Positions 28,612-40,774 of a stretch of 64,000 nucleotides of DNA are shown here, one piece after another. Below the pieces are notes generated by a model. The model was given only the letters and a program-made list of their open reading frames with translations. It did no database searches and was not told the DNA's origin. The position numbers and the translations under genes were made by a program. The DNA comes from Rhodamnia argentea (Eukaryota > Streptophyta > Magnoliopsida > Myrtales > Myrtaceae): the NCBI RefSeq assembly GCF_020921035.1, contig NC_063150.1:30737826-30801825 (forward strand), in the 5' to 3' direction. Position 1 is the first letter of the stretch. Each line of letters starts with the position of its first letter.

Positions 28612-30282
28612 TCAAATGGAAGCCTGATAAGCCGGCAGTTTCCCATCTCTCGGGGGCGTGTTCGCATACTTCCACGAGTAGCGTACATAGTTCTCATTGC
28701 TCCTTTCGCCGGCAATGTCTTCAATCGGGACAGCATCCGAGATCTCTTTCACGTCGTCCTCCGTCAGCTTCACTCTCAAGGAACCAATGTTTTTATCGAG
28801 ATTCTTGATTTTCGTCGTTCCTGCAGAATCCGCATAATCTCAAAACCAGAAATCCCAATTCATGTCATCTATTAATGAATGTCATAAAAGTTCGATCCTC
28901 ACCAGGGATCGGCACAACATCTTCTCCTCGATGGAGAACCCACGAGAGTGCAAGCTGTACAGGGGTGCAGTCGTGCTTTCTAGCTAACTTCTCCATTCGA
29001 GCATAAAGAACCTTGTTTTTGTCCAAATTCCCTGCTTGAAACCTAGGAAAATTTCCCTGAGAAATGAGTGAAGAAGCTTTTAGACCATCGTGTATATGAA
29101 TGTGAAAACATTAAAGCAAGAAGAGCACATTTAACTATTAACGTACCAGAGCACTATTTGCAGGCAGAGTTTCTGTGACTCCCTTGCCACCAAAGAACCC
29201 GCAACCAAGAGGGCTAAATGGAACGATGCCGATTCCGAGCTCCCTGAAAATTTCGAGAGGCGGGCCTAAAGATTAGAAACGAAACCAACGGCAAAGGCTT
29301 TTTTTTGGAGAACAACTTAGGAAAGAATTTGAACTCTACTCCAATGGAAGTGAACAGAATTAAAGCAATATACCTGCAGAGCGGGACGATTTCTTGCTCA
29401 ATTTCGCGAGTCCAGAGCGACCATTCCATCTGTAAGGCCGTGATGGGATGAACCGCGTGTGCTCTCCGTATGGTGTCGGGGCTGGCCTCCGACAAGCCGA
29501 TGTACTTGATTTTTCCCTCTTCCACCAACTTCTTCAGTTCCCCCATCTGCATTTTTTCAAAACCATTCGGTTTGTATTAATAGCTGATCGCTAAAGCCCG
29601 TTCAGAGCATCTGTAATCATCCACGAGCATGAAGAGCTGCTAAACGAACTTACAGTATCCTCTATGGGGACGGATGTGTCAATCCGATGCACGTAATAGA
29701 GGTCAATGTATTCGACGCCAAGGCGCTCGAGGCTCGACTCACAACACGCGCGGACGTATTCAGGCGTCCCACTGACCACCATTGCACCGCCTGCTTCGAT
29801 TGTCACGATACCGAATTTGGTGGCTAGCTGCACTTCCTCCCGCGGCAACTTCTTCAATGCCTGCAACGACAAAATCACAAAGTTTTGCTAACAACCATAT
29901 AGCTAATATGTATCGGGTAAAAGACTAAATTACTGGTTTTATGTGTTTCGGTTCTTTGCACATTACCTTTCCAACGAGAATCTCATTGATTTTGGGTCCA
30001 TATATGTCCGACGTGTCAAAGAATGTTATCCCCTTGGCGAACGCATTGGTGATGATCGATATGCCGACTTCCTCCGGGACAGGATCATTGTATGCACCCG
30101 AGAGTCCCATGCAGCCAAAACCCAACTTCGAAACCTGCAATTATGCGAAAACATCATCGTCATCGTCATCGTCGTCAGAAGAAGAAGAAACGACAACTCA
30201 TCCATCTCAGCATGAGGCAAACCTCAAGACCCTGAGTTCCGAGTTTCACTCGCGGAATCCGAACCCCTCGATGCTCGGCCAT
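28612..30282 (-). CDS. AKR6: AKR13-type aldo-keto reductase, 355 aa, open frame with variant cofactor loop
   Basis: Exons: 30282-30223, 30134-29967, 29860-29654, 29546-29374, 29243-29147, 29056-28903, 28820-28612. Catalytic Asp60, Tyr65, Lys91 and His134 are present. The loop that reads [10 protein letters not shown] in sisters reads [10 protein letters not shown] here (Phe212, Cys217). In AKR structures the aromatic residue of this loop stacks on the nicotinamide, so cofactor handling could be changed, although Phe is conservative. The exon 3 linker ([19 protein letters not shown]) is also unlike its neighbours. The C-terminus has the extended QASI form. Likely functional. Confidence 0.9.
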
Positions 30283-30550
30283 CTTCAGATGATATCTTGA
30301 AGCTGCTACCTGCTGTGTTTTTCTAGTTTCATGATCGTTAAAATTGCGTGCATATTTATAGGAGTTGAGGCGACGAGGATAAAGAGAGGGAAACTTAAAA
30401 TTATGAATAGCGAGAGGTGGATTGAAAAGTGGTGTTTGACCCACGACCCATCGCGTAAGCAGATGTCCGGGGAGCCGTCGGATACTTCGAAGGATTGGAT
30501 CACCCAGTATGTCACGAGCGAGGGCCGCCGGCTCCCAATAAAAGAAAATT
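30283..30550 (-). promoter_or_regulatory. AKR6 promoter
   Basis: TATAAATA on minus at 30353-30360 and AAGCAGATG (30457-30465, plus-strand reading) matching half of the conserved box. The TGACG cluster present before AKR3, AKR5 and AKR7 is missing because the homologous sequence is replaced beyond about 30390. Confidence 0.55.
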
Positions 30551-31010
30551 TCAAAAAGTTAAAAAAATATTTAAATAATTATAAAAATTATCCATATTAA
30601 CGCCGACCACGACACGTATGGCAACGATGTCCACGTCAATGATTTTTGTCCAAAATTGGCCGAAAGGATTGCATTGGTAAATTATGAAAAGGTTAAGGAT
30701 TAAATTGACAAAATTAAAAATTTTAAGATTTTTTGGATAATTTTTCTCAAACAATTTTGTAGGATACCGGGGGACTCATGTTACAATTGGGTTTCTGCTC
30801 AACAATAAATTTTATTTAGTTTATATTCACATTTAGCAGAAAAAAAAATTACTACAGTAGGTATCCTAGTTAGGACATCATATGTTATTTTCTTGGACAT
30901 TTTATGTCACGTATAATGTAACTTGGCTACAGTATCCTAGTTTATTTAGGCCCGATGAGAAGAGCAGTTACCAACCTCACCTTTCAGCATCTCGATATAT
31001 TGCTGATGTA

Positions 31011-32390
31011 CTTGTTGTGGCACTCGAAATCCGCGAAGACGTGGAGGATCCATCCATCGAACAGAGGCCATCAAACTCCATCAATTTTGACTCCTCAATG
31101 TTTTCCTTCGAAACCATCATTTCAAATCCAGTAGAGTTTGCAATTTGTACATTTGGTAGCAAGTTTAAAAAAGCTACAGTAGGCTTTAAATTGGTCTCAA
31201 CGAAACAATATATTGCATCTAGCAATATCACCTAGAAAAGATGAATAAGTGATTTCACACGAATTTGACTTGAAATAGCGAAACTGAAATGATCAAGTCA
31301 AATGTCACGTGAAATCAGAATATGAAGGTATGCGGTCTATGAATATGAATACCCATACGCAATATCTTTATCAAATACAATGAGAAGAGTTTAGGGATAG
31401 AGAAAATCGCACATAGAAGTTATAGTGGTTCGGCTTAGATCAAGCTTACGTCCACTCTTCCACGCTGGCAACCGATAGATTGGATTTCACTAGATAAATC
31501 GATGAGGGTTTACAACAATTAATGATTCTCTCTTTGATAAATCACACTGTCTTCTCTCAATCACTCTTATAAAGTCTCTCAATGATTACAGTGTAAAGCT
31601 CGAGCAGACAAGTACGTAGAATTTGAAGCTCTCTTACACTTTGAATATTTTTGATTTAGAACTGACGCACTCGTAACGGTACTATGATATACTTTTATAC
31701 TCTTCCATCTCCAAACTAGCTGTTAGACAAGTCTTGAGAGGACCACTCTCCAGTTTTTGATTGGACGTCTCCAATCTTTAATCGAACGAGATTGTATTTG
31801 GAAGATTAAGTAGCCATTGAGTGATTAGAGTCTAAACCATCTGATTAGGTTGCATTTACAACCAAATCTTTGATTTTCATAAGTAAAGTTCTTCATGTAT
31901 GAAAGTAAATTTTCCTCTGAAGGTAATTTCCAACTTGAATGAACACAGAGAACACTGCGATTGAAGTTAATAGCTTGTTGATGTTCGTATATGAATTTTC
32001 ATTCAAAGGCGTGGTTGAAGCTACATAAGTGTCACTCCATTTAATTTGGATAAGATGATTCAACCCCTTCAGAATTAGATACTCGATACTCCAGCCTTGA
32101 GACTGAACATCCAACTAAAGTCAACATAAACTTCTTTTCTCCCGTGTATCACCTGAAATAAAATACATCAATTTATTTACCGGATTCAATTAGACTAAGG
32201 ACAATTTTGTCAGTATCAAAATTTACTAGAGGAGGTTTTCTCAACGCAATAGATAAGCATGAGAACAAAATCAGTACAAAAGAAGATGCACATCGTATGA
32301 GCATGAATATATGGACTTAGCTTAGTAAGTTGAGATCTTGCAATTACATTGCAATGCATAATACAAGTTCCACAACAAAAGTAAGCAAGG
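31011..32390. repeat. Retrotransposon LTR-like sequence
   Basis: Contains ATAGTGGTTCGGCTTAGATC and CTTACGTCCACTCTTCCACG (31420-31465), phrases typical of Ty1-copia LTRs, and A/T-rich sequence to about 32190. No reverse transcriptase or gag frame is present, so it is a solo or decayed LTR. A frame at 30977-31231 is open on both strands and unrecognised. Confidence 0.4.
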
Positions 32391-32392
32391 AA

Positions 32393-32542
32393 TGTCGGAG
32401 CAGAGGCGACTGAGGAAGGTCTCCGATAGCGAGTCCCAGACGGAGATATCCAGCATGGAGCTCGATGACTCAGGCTTCTTGTGGCCTAGTGCGAAGAACT
32501 GGTGCTACTCCAGCGAGTCTGTCTGCTTGCTGGGGTGGTGAA
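32393..32542 (+). other. Unrecognised gene-like fragment (49 codons)
   Basis: An ATG frame starting MSEQRRLRKVSDSESQTEIS and ending at TGA, rich in Ser/Glu and with ordinary codon use. It lies directly before the shared tail phrase at 32577 and may be the fuller form of the gene piece of which other units keep only the end. I cannot assign a family. Confidence 0.3.
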
Positions 32543-32574
32543 TCATTGGCTTCAGACAAACATAGCGAGTCAAC

Positions 32575-33193
32575 GGACGGATGTTCACGTAGGGCTGTCG
32601 TTGTGCTTGAGACTTCGCGGCTTTACGATCCTGATGAACAGGTATTGCATTGGCTATACCAGATCGTTACTGAGGTATCATCAAGCCATTGCCAGAAAAG
32701 GTGTAGTAAGAAACATGTTTTACATGACAACACAGTAGAAATGATAATTCCTCTCAACTAACAGTAAGAAAGTGTGGTATGTATTTTCCGGATACGAGCA
32801 GCTGCAGGGCTCATGCCGTCGTCCGACAAACTTGTCCAGCTAGAGTTAGAAAAGGCCGTCGAAGGGATGCATATCAAGCTGTTACGCCACAAAGAACGAG
32901 AGAGGGAGTCCGCGACTTTGTCTAGGCGGTTTTAATTTCGTAGTCTGTTTCAATAGAATGAAATTTTGCCGCTGACATTTTGATTTCTGGCACCTTATTA
33001 TTGTATGAGAAAAGAAAAATAACCAGCAAACAAATGCTTCATGTGTACAAAAGAAGCCAGTAACTTAGAATTGCCTGGTTTGGTTTTATTCTTACATACG
33101 CTATTCTTGAGTTTTATTTTCTGACTGCAGTTACAAGGAGCAAAAGAGAGCAAAGAGCCAAACAATGCTTCATCAACACAAATCAAAAGAAGT
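32575..33193. other. Shared tail spacer, copy in unit D
   Basis: Collinear with the other three tail spacers. Here no plus-strand reductase precedes it. Confidence 0.55.
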
Positions 33194-34844
33194 CTAGTAA
33201 GCCGGCGGTTTCCCTTCTCTCCGGGGCGTGTTCGCATACTTCCACGAGGAGCGGACATAGTTCTCATTGCCCAAGTCGCCAGCAACGTCTTCACTCGGGA
33301 CAGCATCCGAGATCTCTTTGACGTCGTCCTCCTTAAGCTTCGTTCTCAAGGAACAAATGTTATTATCGAGATTCTTGATTTTCGTTGTTCCTGCAGAATC
33401 CGCATAATCTCAAAACCAGAAATCCCAATTCATGTCATCTATTAATGAATGTCATAAAAGTTCGATCCTCACCAGGGATCGGCACAACATCATCTCCTCG
33501 ATGGAGAACCCACGAGAGTGCAAGCTGTACAGGGGTGCAGTCGTGCTTTTTAGCTAACTTCTCCATTCGAGCATAAAGAACCTTGTTTTTGTCCAAATTC
33601 CCTGCTTGAAACCTAGGAAACATTCCCTGAGAAATGAGTGAAGAAGCTTTTAGACCATCGTGTACATGAATGTGAAAACATTAAAGCAAGAAGAGCACAT
33701 TTAACTACTAACGTACCAGAGCACTATTTGCAGGCAGAGTTTCTGTGACTCCCTTGCCACCAAAGAACCCACGACCCAGAGGGCTATATGGAACGATGCC
33801 GATTCCGAGCTCCCTGAAAATTTCGAGAGGAGATCCTAAAGATTAGAAACGAAACCAATGGAAAAGGCTGTTTTTTGGAGAACAACTTAGGAAAGAATTT
33901 GAACTCTACTCCAATGGAAGTGAACAGCATTAAAGCAATATACCTGCAGAGCGGGACGATTTCTTGCTCAATTTCGCGAGTCCAGAGCGACCATTCCGTC
34001 TGTAAGGCCGTGATGGGATGAACCGCGTGCGCTCTCCGTATGGTGTCGGGGCTGGCCTCCGACAAGCCGATGTACTTGATTTTTCCCTCTTCCACCAACT
34101 TCTTCAGTTCCCCCATCTGCAGTTTTTCAAAACCATTCGGTTTTTATTAACAGCTGATCGCTATAGCCCGTTCAGAGCATCTGTAATCATCCACGAGCAT
34201 GAAGAGCTGCTAAACGAACTTACAGTATCCTCTATGGGGACCGATGTGTCAATCCGATGCACGTAATAGAGGTCAATGTATTCGACGCCAAGGCGCTCGA
34301 GACTCGACTCACAACACGAGCGGACGTATTCAGGTGTCCCGTTGGTCACTAGTACAAGGTCCGCTCCGCGTTTCACCACACCAAATTTGGTGGCTAGCTG
34401 CACCTCCTCCCGCGGCAACTTCTTCAATGCCTGCGACAATGATATCATCAAGTTTTCCTCATAATCACATAACTAAGATGTATCAACTAAATTACCGGTT
34501 TTGTGCGTTTCGGTTCATTTCACATTACCTTTCCAACAAGAATCTCATTGGTTTTGGGTCCATATATGTCCGACGTGTCGAAGAATGTTATCCCCTTGGC
34601 GAACGCGTCGGTGATGATCGATATGCCGACTTCCTCCGGGACAGGATCATCGTATCCACCCGTGAGTCCCATGCAGCCAAAACCCAACTTCGAAACCTGT
34701 AATTATCCGAAAACATCAACGTCATCATCACCGTCGTCAGAAGAAGAAGAAACGATAACTCATCATCTCAGCATGAAAGCGAACCTCAAGACCCTGAGTT
34801 CCGAGTTTCACTCGCGGAATCCGAACCCCTCGATGCTCAGCCAT
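33194..34844 (-). CDS. AKR7: AKR13-type aldo-keto reductase, 351 aa, open frame
   Basis: Exons: 34844-34785, 34696-34529, 34430-34224, 34116-33944, 33813-33717, 33626-33473, 33390-33194. The tetrad is complete (Asp60, Tyr65, Lys91, His134) and the loop [10 protein letters not shown] is normal. It keeps the ancestral stop right after PPAY. The C-terminal cofactor segment reads [14 protein letters not shown] where sisters read [13 protein letters not shown]: Cys299 replaces a conserved Gly, and [13 protein letters not shown] is also divergent. Unit D has no plus partner. Probably functional, with possibly weakened cofactor binding. Confidence 0.9.
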
Positions 34845-35260
34845 CTTCAGATGATATCTTGAAGCTGCTACCTGCTGTGTTTTTCTGGTTTTATGATCGT
34901 TAAAATCTCGTGCATATTTATAGGAGTTGAGGCGACGAGGATAAAGAAAGGGAAACTTCAAATTAAGGTTTGACCATGACCCACCAGCTTGAGCTTTGCA
35001 TCGCCCAGTACGTCACTTCATATATGACGTGACTTGGTTATACTATTACTAGATTTTCGATATTTATCCGTGCGAGTGACGTCATAAAAAAGACCTGTGA
35101 CGTACTGGCTGATGCAAACCTTGGAATGTCCAACAACACGTGGAGGCTGTAGAGCCGTTGGGCATCCTGCTTACGTTGGTGGGTCACGGTCAAATTCATC
35201 TTTTGTGATGCCCAATAGGTCAAACTATCTGTTGTTCCAATAAATTTTCACCGTGCTGCA
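34845..35260 (-). promoter_or_regulatory. AKR7 promoter fused to an opposite-facing as-1 promoter
   Basis: Minus TATAAATA at 34915-34922, ACGTCA (35010-35015) and TGACGT (35025-35030). Beyond lies TGACGTCA (35077-35084), TGACGTA (35098-35104) and TGATGC (35110-35115), exactly the plus-facing order before AKR2, followed by CATCCTGCTTACG and CCCAATAGGTCAAACTATCT as upstream of AKR10. The plus-side gene is absent. Confidence 0.6.
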
Positions 35261-36390
35261 GCCTTCGTTTTTTATTTGGTGTCTAAACTAGTACGGTTTC
35301 TCCCGACCAAAAAAACAAACAAACAAACAAAGTACGATTTCATTCATTGATTTACTAAAGAAGTGTTTATGACAAGAGTGAGACCTAATAAATAGGGTTA
35401 ACATCATCAACAACCTTAAATTCGTAAATATGTGATAAATTTACTCCAAATTAATATTTTAATTATTAAAAATTTCAAATTGATACACATGTAATAACTT
35501 TAACCGAAATTGATTTTTTTCACCACCAAAAACTTCAAATTAGTACACTTTTAACAAATTTACCTTTCCTTGATTTCCATTTAATTAAGTTGATATCATG
35601 AAAAATCTTAAACCAATACACATATGACAAATAGATGGAAAAAATCCCAATCTGTTACACCCATCAACTGCTACTTGTCATCCAACTCAGTAATTTCATT
35701 GAAAATTTTAATGAAAACTAACATAGGGTAAATTTGTTACAAATGTACCAATTTGAGATTTTTGATGGTCAAAAAATTAGTTTAGAGTGAATTTATCACA
35801 AGAATACCAATTTAAAGTTTTTCGTGATATTAACCATAATAAATAACAAAGGGGTTGGGGTACCCCTTTTCGGAGGGCCTTGGCGGTCCAATCATGCTGC
35901 AGCCATTGAGCCGTCCACGAGAAAGGAAATAAAACTAATTAGTCAGAAAAGCGTCTTTCACATGATATATTGAGTAAAAATATACAAGCCCCCGTTACCC
36001 ATTACGTATATAGTGGCACCGAGGATAGTTCTAGAAAAACTGTTTGAGTGATCTGTTTACGTAAATTTGATTCGAAAGCAAATTTACATTAATGATTTGA
36101 TTAAGAGTCTGTTCTTTTCCGCGAAGAAACGATAATTTAGAAAATATTTTGATTAAAATGATCGCTTATATTGCTTACAGAAGTACATAAACAAAAACTA
36201 TCTTCATCGTCTGCGAAAATATTTTGATATAAATTGTTATCGAAAATGAGAACATTCCTATGAACTAATTATCTCAAGCGATGTGACCGATAAATTAACC
36301 TTTTATGAAATGTTTTAAGAAACATTTCATAGTTCCGTGTGTGTAACGGCGGACCAATGGGGCTAGGGATGGTCCCGCGCCTCCAGCCTC
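35261..36390. repeat. Duplicated non-coding block, copy 2
   Basis: Collinear with 18801-19970, including the R1 repeat (36050-36335) and the GGCGGACCAA..GCTAGGGATGGTCCCG joint to the orphan promoter. Confidence 0.7.
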
Positions 36391-36650
36391 CATCCATTTG
36401 ATATCTTGAAGTTGCTACTTGCTGTATTTTTTGGTCCCCTGATCACAAAAGTCATGCATAGTTATAGGAATTTAGGTGACAAGGACAAAGAAAGGAAACT
36501 CTAAATGATGAATAGTCAAAATGGGATTGACCACGACCCATCACGTAAGCAGATGCGCAAGAGCTCTGCTTTGCTGAATAGTCGTCGGATACTTTTGGTT
36601 TGCATCACCCAGTATGTCACGAGCATAGTGATTCTTAATTAGAAATTTTG
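36391..36650 (-). promoter_or_regulatory. Orphan AKR promoter 2, no gene body
   Basis: Nearly the same as orphan promoter 1, with the conserved box at 36547-36558 and the same cut just before the expected start codon. Confidence 0.65.
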
Positions 36651-36676
36651 GCTATGGCTTAGATAGATTCCTTAAT

Positions 36677-37287
36677 TAGGGGTGAGTAGTTCCAGATTTA
36701 ATACAGATTCCACTTCAAATTTGGGATCTACCCATCGAAATAGATTTCTCATTTTTTAGAACCTAGAATCTACCATGCATACATTGAAACCCGAAACCTA
36801 CTCTATCATAGGTTCCAGGATTGGTTCTGTGCTTTTTACGGGTTCTCGTCTATATTCTTAATTGAGTTACTGCCATGAATCATCAACTTTAATTATCTCC
36901 ATTTACTGTTACAATTCACTGACCATAATTTCTTGACACACGAATAACTATGAAACATTAACAAAGTAAAAATTTCAATCATAAATATTGCTGGAAATAG
37001 AAGCTCGGACTAGTAGTTTCGGCTTATACACCCATCATTAGACGTCATAGAATATCACATGATCGCATGAAAAGATATACCAAGAAAAGTACAAAAACTT
37101 GTTATCCATCATGTTACGGGTTCCAGTATCCACCTACTTGAAATCTGAAACTTACCTAATGGAACAGGTTTCTTAATTTTTGAAATTCGGTACCTATTCT
37201 GCATAACTTGGAACTTGGAACCGGATAGGTTCCCCACCAATCCGATTCCAAGTTCTACGTTCTACCTTGAAATCATGCTTACCCCTA
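36677..37287. mobile_element. hAT-type MITE, 611 bp
   Basis: Ends TAGGGGTGAGTAG and (inverted) TAGGGGTAAGCATG. The flanks, TCCTTAAT and CTTTTAAT, are an imperfect 8-bp target duplication. The uninterrupted site is seen upstream of AKR9 near 52378 (GATCCTTTTATGCCC). Repeated GGTTCC/GGAACC motifs inside, no coding sequence. Confidence 0.65.
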
Positions 37288-37465
37288 CTTTTAATGCCAA
37301 AAACAATAAGGTTGCGAATGCAACTCTTGGAGAAAATTCCAGAGGAAATCCACGTTGCAAGAACAACAAGGGAAGGCATTGCAAGATATTCCAACACAAG
37401 ATCCCAAATAAGAAAGGCAAACAAAATTACCTAAAAAAGAAGAAACATCATGGTGGGAAAAAATA

Positions 37466-37911
37466 GGAAAAATTACCAAAAAAAATCCTAAATCTATTGC
37501 ACTTTCAATTGTTTTAATTGAATTATAAAATTTTTCACGTTGTACCAACTAAATTCATCCGATCAATTTTAATTGAAAATCACCGACATGAAAGCCGATC
37601 GTCCTATGTGGCATGGTCGGTCCTAACATGGACATTTTAAAATAATTTTCTTTATGTTTTTTCCCTTTTTCTTATTATTATTTTTTTTTTGTGAGGGCCG
37701 ACAACCATTGCCAGCTTTGGGCGGGGCCACGATGCCCTCGCCGGCCAAAGCAAGGGCATATAAGCCCTTGCCGGACCTGGGCCAAGCAAGGGCTTGGTGG
37801 CGCTCGCTTTGGCCGGTGAGGGCCGCAATACGAGCCTTCGTCTAGTGGCTAATGAGGGTGCCGTGGCCCTCACCGGCCCTTCCTGCCCTCATTCAAAAAA
37901 AAAAAAAAAAA
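37466..37911. repeat. Mutator-like MITE, copy C, right end lost
   Basis: Starts GGAAAAATTACC like copy D and has a GC-rich core (37690-37880), but runs into a poly-A stretch without the matching inverted end. A 63-codon plus frame and a 73-codon minus frame in the core are compositional. Confidence 0.5.
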
Positions 37912-39671
37912 GGCAATGAAAAGGGAGGAAAAAAAAATAACTCCATTTCTGCCATCTACGCATTATAAGGAGCTAGTGAAAGTGACTGGTCTGATGATGC
38001 CGATGAACACATGAAAATCCAAAGTATGCAGACAGCTCCTCAGGTTCCTATCCAGATTTTCCCTTCCAAATTTGATAACCTTTTTTATAATGTCGCTCAT
38101 AGATGCTGGAGCTCATTCATTCAAATTAGGTCCAGAGATTTTCTTGAATCGTTCTGGGAACCATATACACCCTAGGAAAAGTTTCCCCTACCCCGATTGA
38201 CAAGCAAATAGTTTAACATCCAGCTTTTCCCACAGTGTCACATTACTTTTGGAATCCTTGGATCTCTATCTCCAGATAGATGCATTGTCAATGTCACATT
38301 ACTACAAGAACCTTACATCAAATCGATCATTGTCCTAACGATGCATGGAAGGTACTTAATTTTGTGGGATCCAACTTGGTGCTCATTGCAGCAGTAGAGA
38401 AGAGTACTGGGTGACTCTTGCTCGTCTTTGTAAACCCCGATGCGATTGTGGGGCCGAGCGAATGTCAATTTGAGTGACGTCGAAGGAAGTACGGATAGGT
38501 TAGATTGTAATGGAAGTGATGTCAATGGGTAAAATTTAAATGTAAGATAGATTACGATCGAAATCAAGACATGCAGGATCCACCTCTAATCAAGTATCAC
38601 GATTGGGATTGACAAATTTCACGATCAAGGCTTACAAAAAATCACCGGCCTAGGATACAAGACTTCGGAATAGGAGAAGCTCAACATCAATCAAGTATCA
38701 TGATTGAGATTGACGAAGTTTATCATCAACGCTTACAAAAAATCACCGGCCAAGGATCCAAGACTTTGGAATAGAAGAAACTTACCACCAATCAAGTATC
38801 ACGATTGGAATTGACGTAGTTCACCACTAAGGCTTACAAAAAGTCATTGGCCGAGGATACAAGACATTGGAATAGGAAAAGCTTACCACCAAAGGCCTAC
38901 TGAATAGCACCAGCCGAGAATATAGTGCTTCTTGGCTCACCACCAAGGAAGAATCCACCTTTTAAGGATACAGAAATCGGGATAGATATTTGCTCACATA
39001 GAGACAGGTCTCATATATTCTCAATATTCAAGCTATGACCCCACATTTGAGATTTCGCCTCTATTTAAGTTATTAGTACATAGGGCATAGACTAAGCATT
39101 GATGACATGGGAACTATCTTATATTAATGGCATGAGAACTTGAAAAATACTATAAAGACCTATGAACTGAAAAATGAATTAAAACACCTAGAGACCTGAA
39201 CTTTGTCTCTTGAAACCTGCAACATATTTGAGACTCACAAAACTTGAACTCAAATTGGTTCACTAGCCTGGGAAGCCAAACATACACCTTGAAAAATCGT
39301 CAAATAGCATAGGAAATTATCTAGAACAGCTTCCGATTGCTAGGTAGTCGATTAGTAGTCTCGGAATCGTCAACAAGCTTGTAAATCGACATCTAAGTAG
39401 TGAATCAGCAACTATGAAATCGATAGCTTTTCTGCATAATCGGCAACTTCAACTTGAATCGATCAACAAAGCCCAATGCGCCTGCATCAAACCCATACAT
39501 CAACAATCATAGCCCGTTGCGATCGGATTTATATTCAACAATAAGGAATAGCAAAAGCAACAAATACAACAGGGTGCATCCTAGTTAGCACATGACATGG
39601 CTGGAATATTATGGCACGTACAATAGGAACTTGGCTACAACATTACTTGCTTCTCGCTAAGTGTGTGTGAG
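37912..39671. other. Upstream region of AKR8, interrupted by an insertion
   Basis: 37950-38437 and 39489-39900 match, in order, about 52730-53165 and 53170-53580 upstream of AKR10. The 1051 bp between them is an insertion (annotated separately). No gene. Confidence 0.65.
38438..39488. mobile_element. 1.05-kb insertion with three 101-bp tandem repeats
   Basis: Flanked by direct AAACCC (38432-38437 and 39489-39494). Ends read CGATGCGATTG and CGCCTGCATC, a short imperfect inverted match. Inside, units beginning AATCAAGTATC start at 38588, 38689 and 38790, each about 101 bp, with a partial fourth. The AKR10 promoter lacks the insertion. Class uncertain. Confidence 0.6.
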
Positions 39672-40153
39672 TGACGTCATCGAAGATCCTTGTGACGTAC
39701 CAGGTGACGCAAGCTTTAAAGTAACCAACCGCAAGTGGCGGCTGTGGAGGTGTTGCGCATCTGCTTCCGTCGACGAGTCATTGTTCAATCCTTAGGTCAA
39801 ACAATCTCTTGTCACCATATTGCAGTCATAGAGCCATTGAGGAATAGGAAATCAAACTAATTAATAACAAAAAGTTCTTTCACATGATAAATTGTGGAGA
39901 ATGCATTAAGCTGCCTCTGTTATCGTTCACTTAGTTAGTTATATTTTTCAGTAATTAAATAATTGAGTTTATAGATATTATGGCGTTGAGAATACTTCTA
40001 AAAGAAAGACGTTTGCTTAACAAGTATACGAAAATTTAATTTGGAAGCAAATGTTATCAATTTTTACGCATATTTTTGGTCGCCTCGACTCCTATATATA
40101 AGCATGGAACTTCCCGAGGATTGAACCAAGAAAATAAAAGTAGCCATTAAGAC
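39672..40153 (+). promoter_or_regulatory. AKR8 promoter with as-1-like module
   Basis: TGACGTCA (39672-39679), TGACGTA (39693-39699), TGACGC (39705-39710), conserved GCGCATCTGCTT (39755-39766) and TATATATA (40093-40100). The promoter is intact although the gene is broken. Confidence 0.65.
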
Positions 40154-40774
40154 ATGGCGAAGGAGCAAGAAGTTCAAATTCCTAGAGTGAAACTTTGGAA
40201 TTCATGGTCTTGAGGTGATTTGCCACTGAAACTACTTCTTGATCACATGGAGTGGCGAAAATCCATGGTAGTTTTTCGGCGTTAGACGATGATTTCTTGT
40301 TGTTGATTCGACTTCTGAGTCGGGAATGAAAAGCACAAGTTCAGTGCAGATGATAGATTCATTTGGCTCCTTTTGCATAAGGGGGAGAGACCATAATTCT
40401 CCAAGGCATATTTTGCGTTCTCTTTGACAAGTTCGCCAAGTTCAGTGCCGTTTCTGGCTGAAATGTGCGAGTTCTTTTGCTCTACTTCTTGGTTTTCTTG
40501 GTGCTGCAGATCTCCAAGTTGGGCTTTGGCTGAATGGGACCGACAGGAATCTACAACGATCCTGTCCCGGAGGATGTCGGTGTATCCATCATCACCGACA
40601 CGTTCGCCAAGGGGATAACGTTCTTCGACACGTCGGACGTATATGGCTCGAAAACAAATGAAATTCTTGTTGGGAAGGTAACTGTGAACAGAAACATGCA
40701 AAATTTGAAAGCGTTTATTGTTTTACCTGATAGAAATTTAGTTACATGGTGTGAGGAAAAAGAAGAGAAACTTA

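Noticed and set aside
32465..32761. 98-codon plus frame as a gene
   Set aside because: It reads a different frame from the likelier fragment at 32393 and runs through the duplicated non-coding spacer, with no family match I can name.
38588..38892. CRISPR-like array (three 101-bp units)
   Set aside because: Plain head-to-tail tandem repeat without short repeats and unique spacers, in a plant genome.
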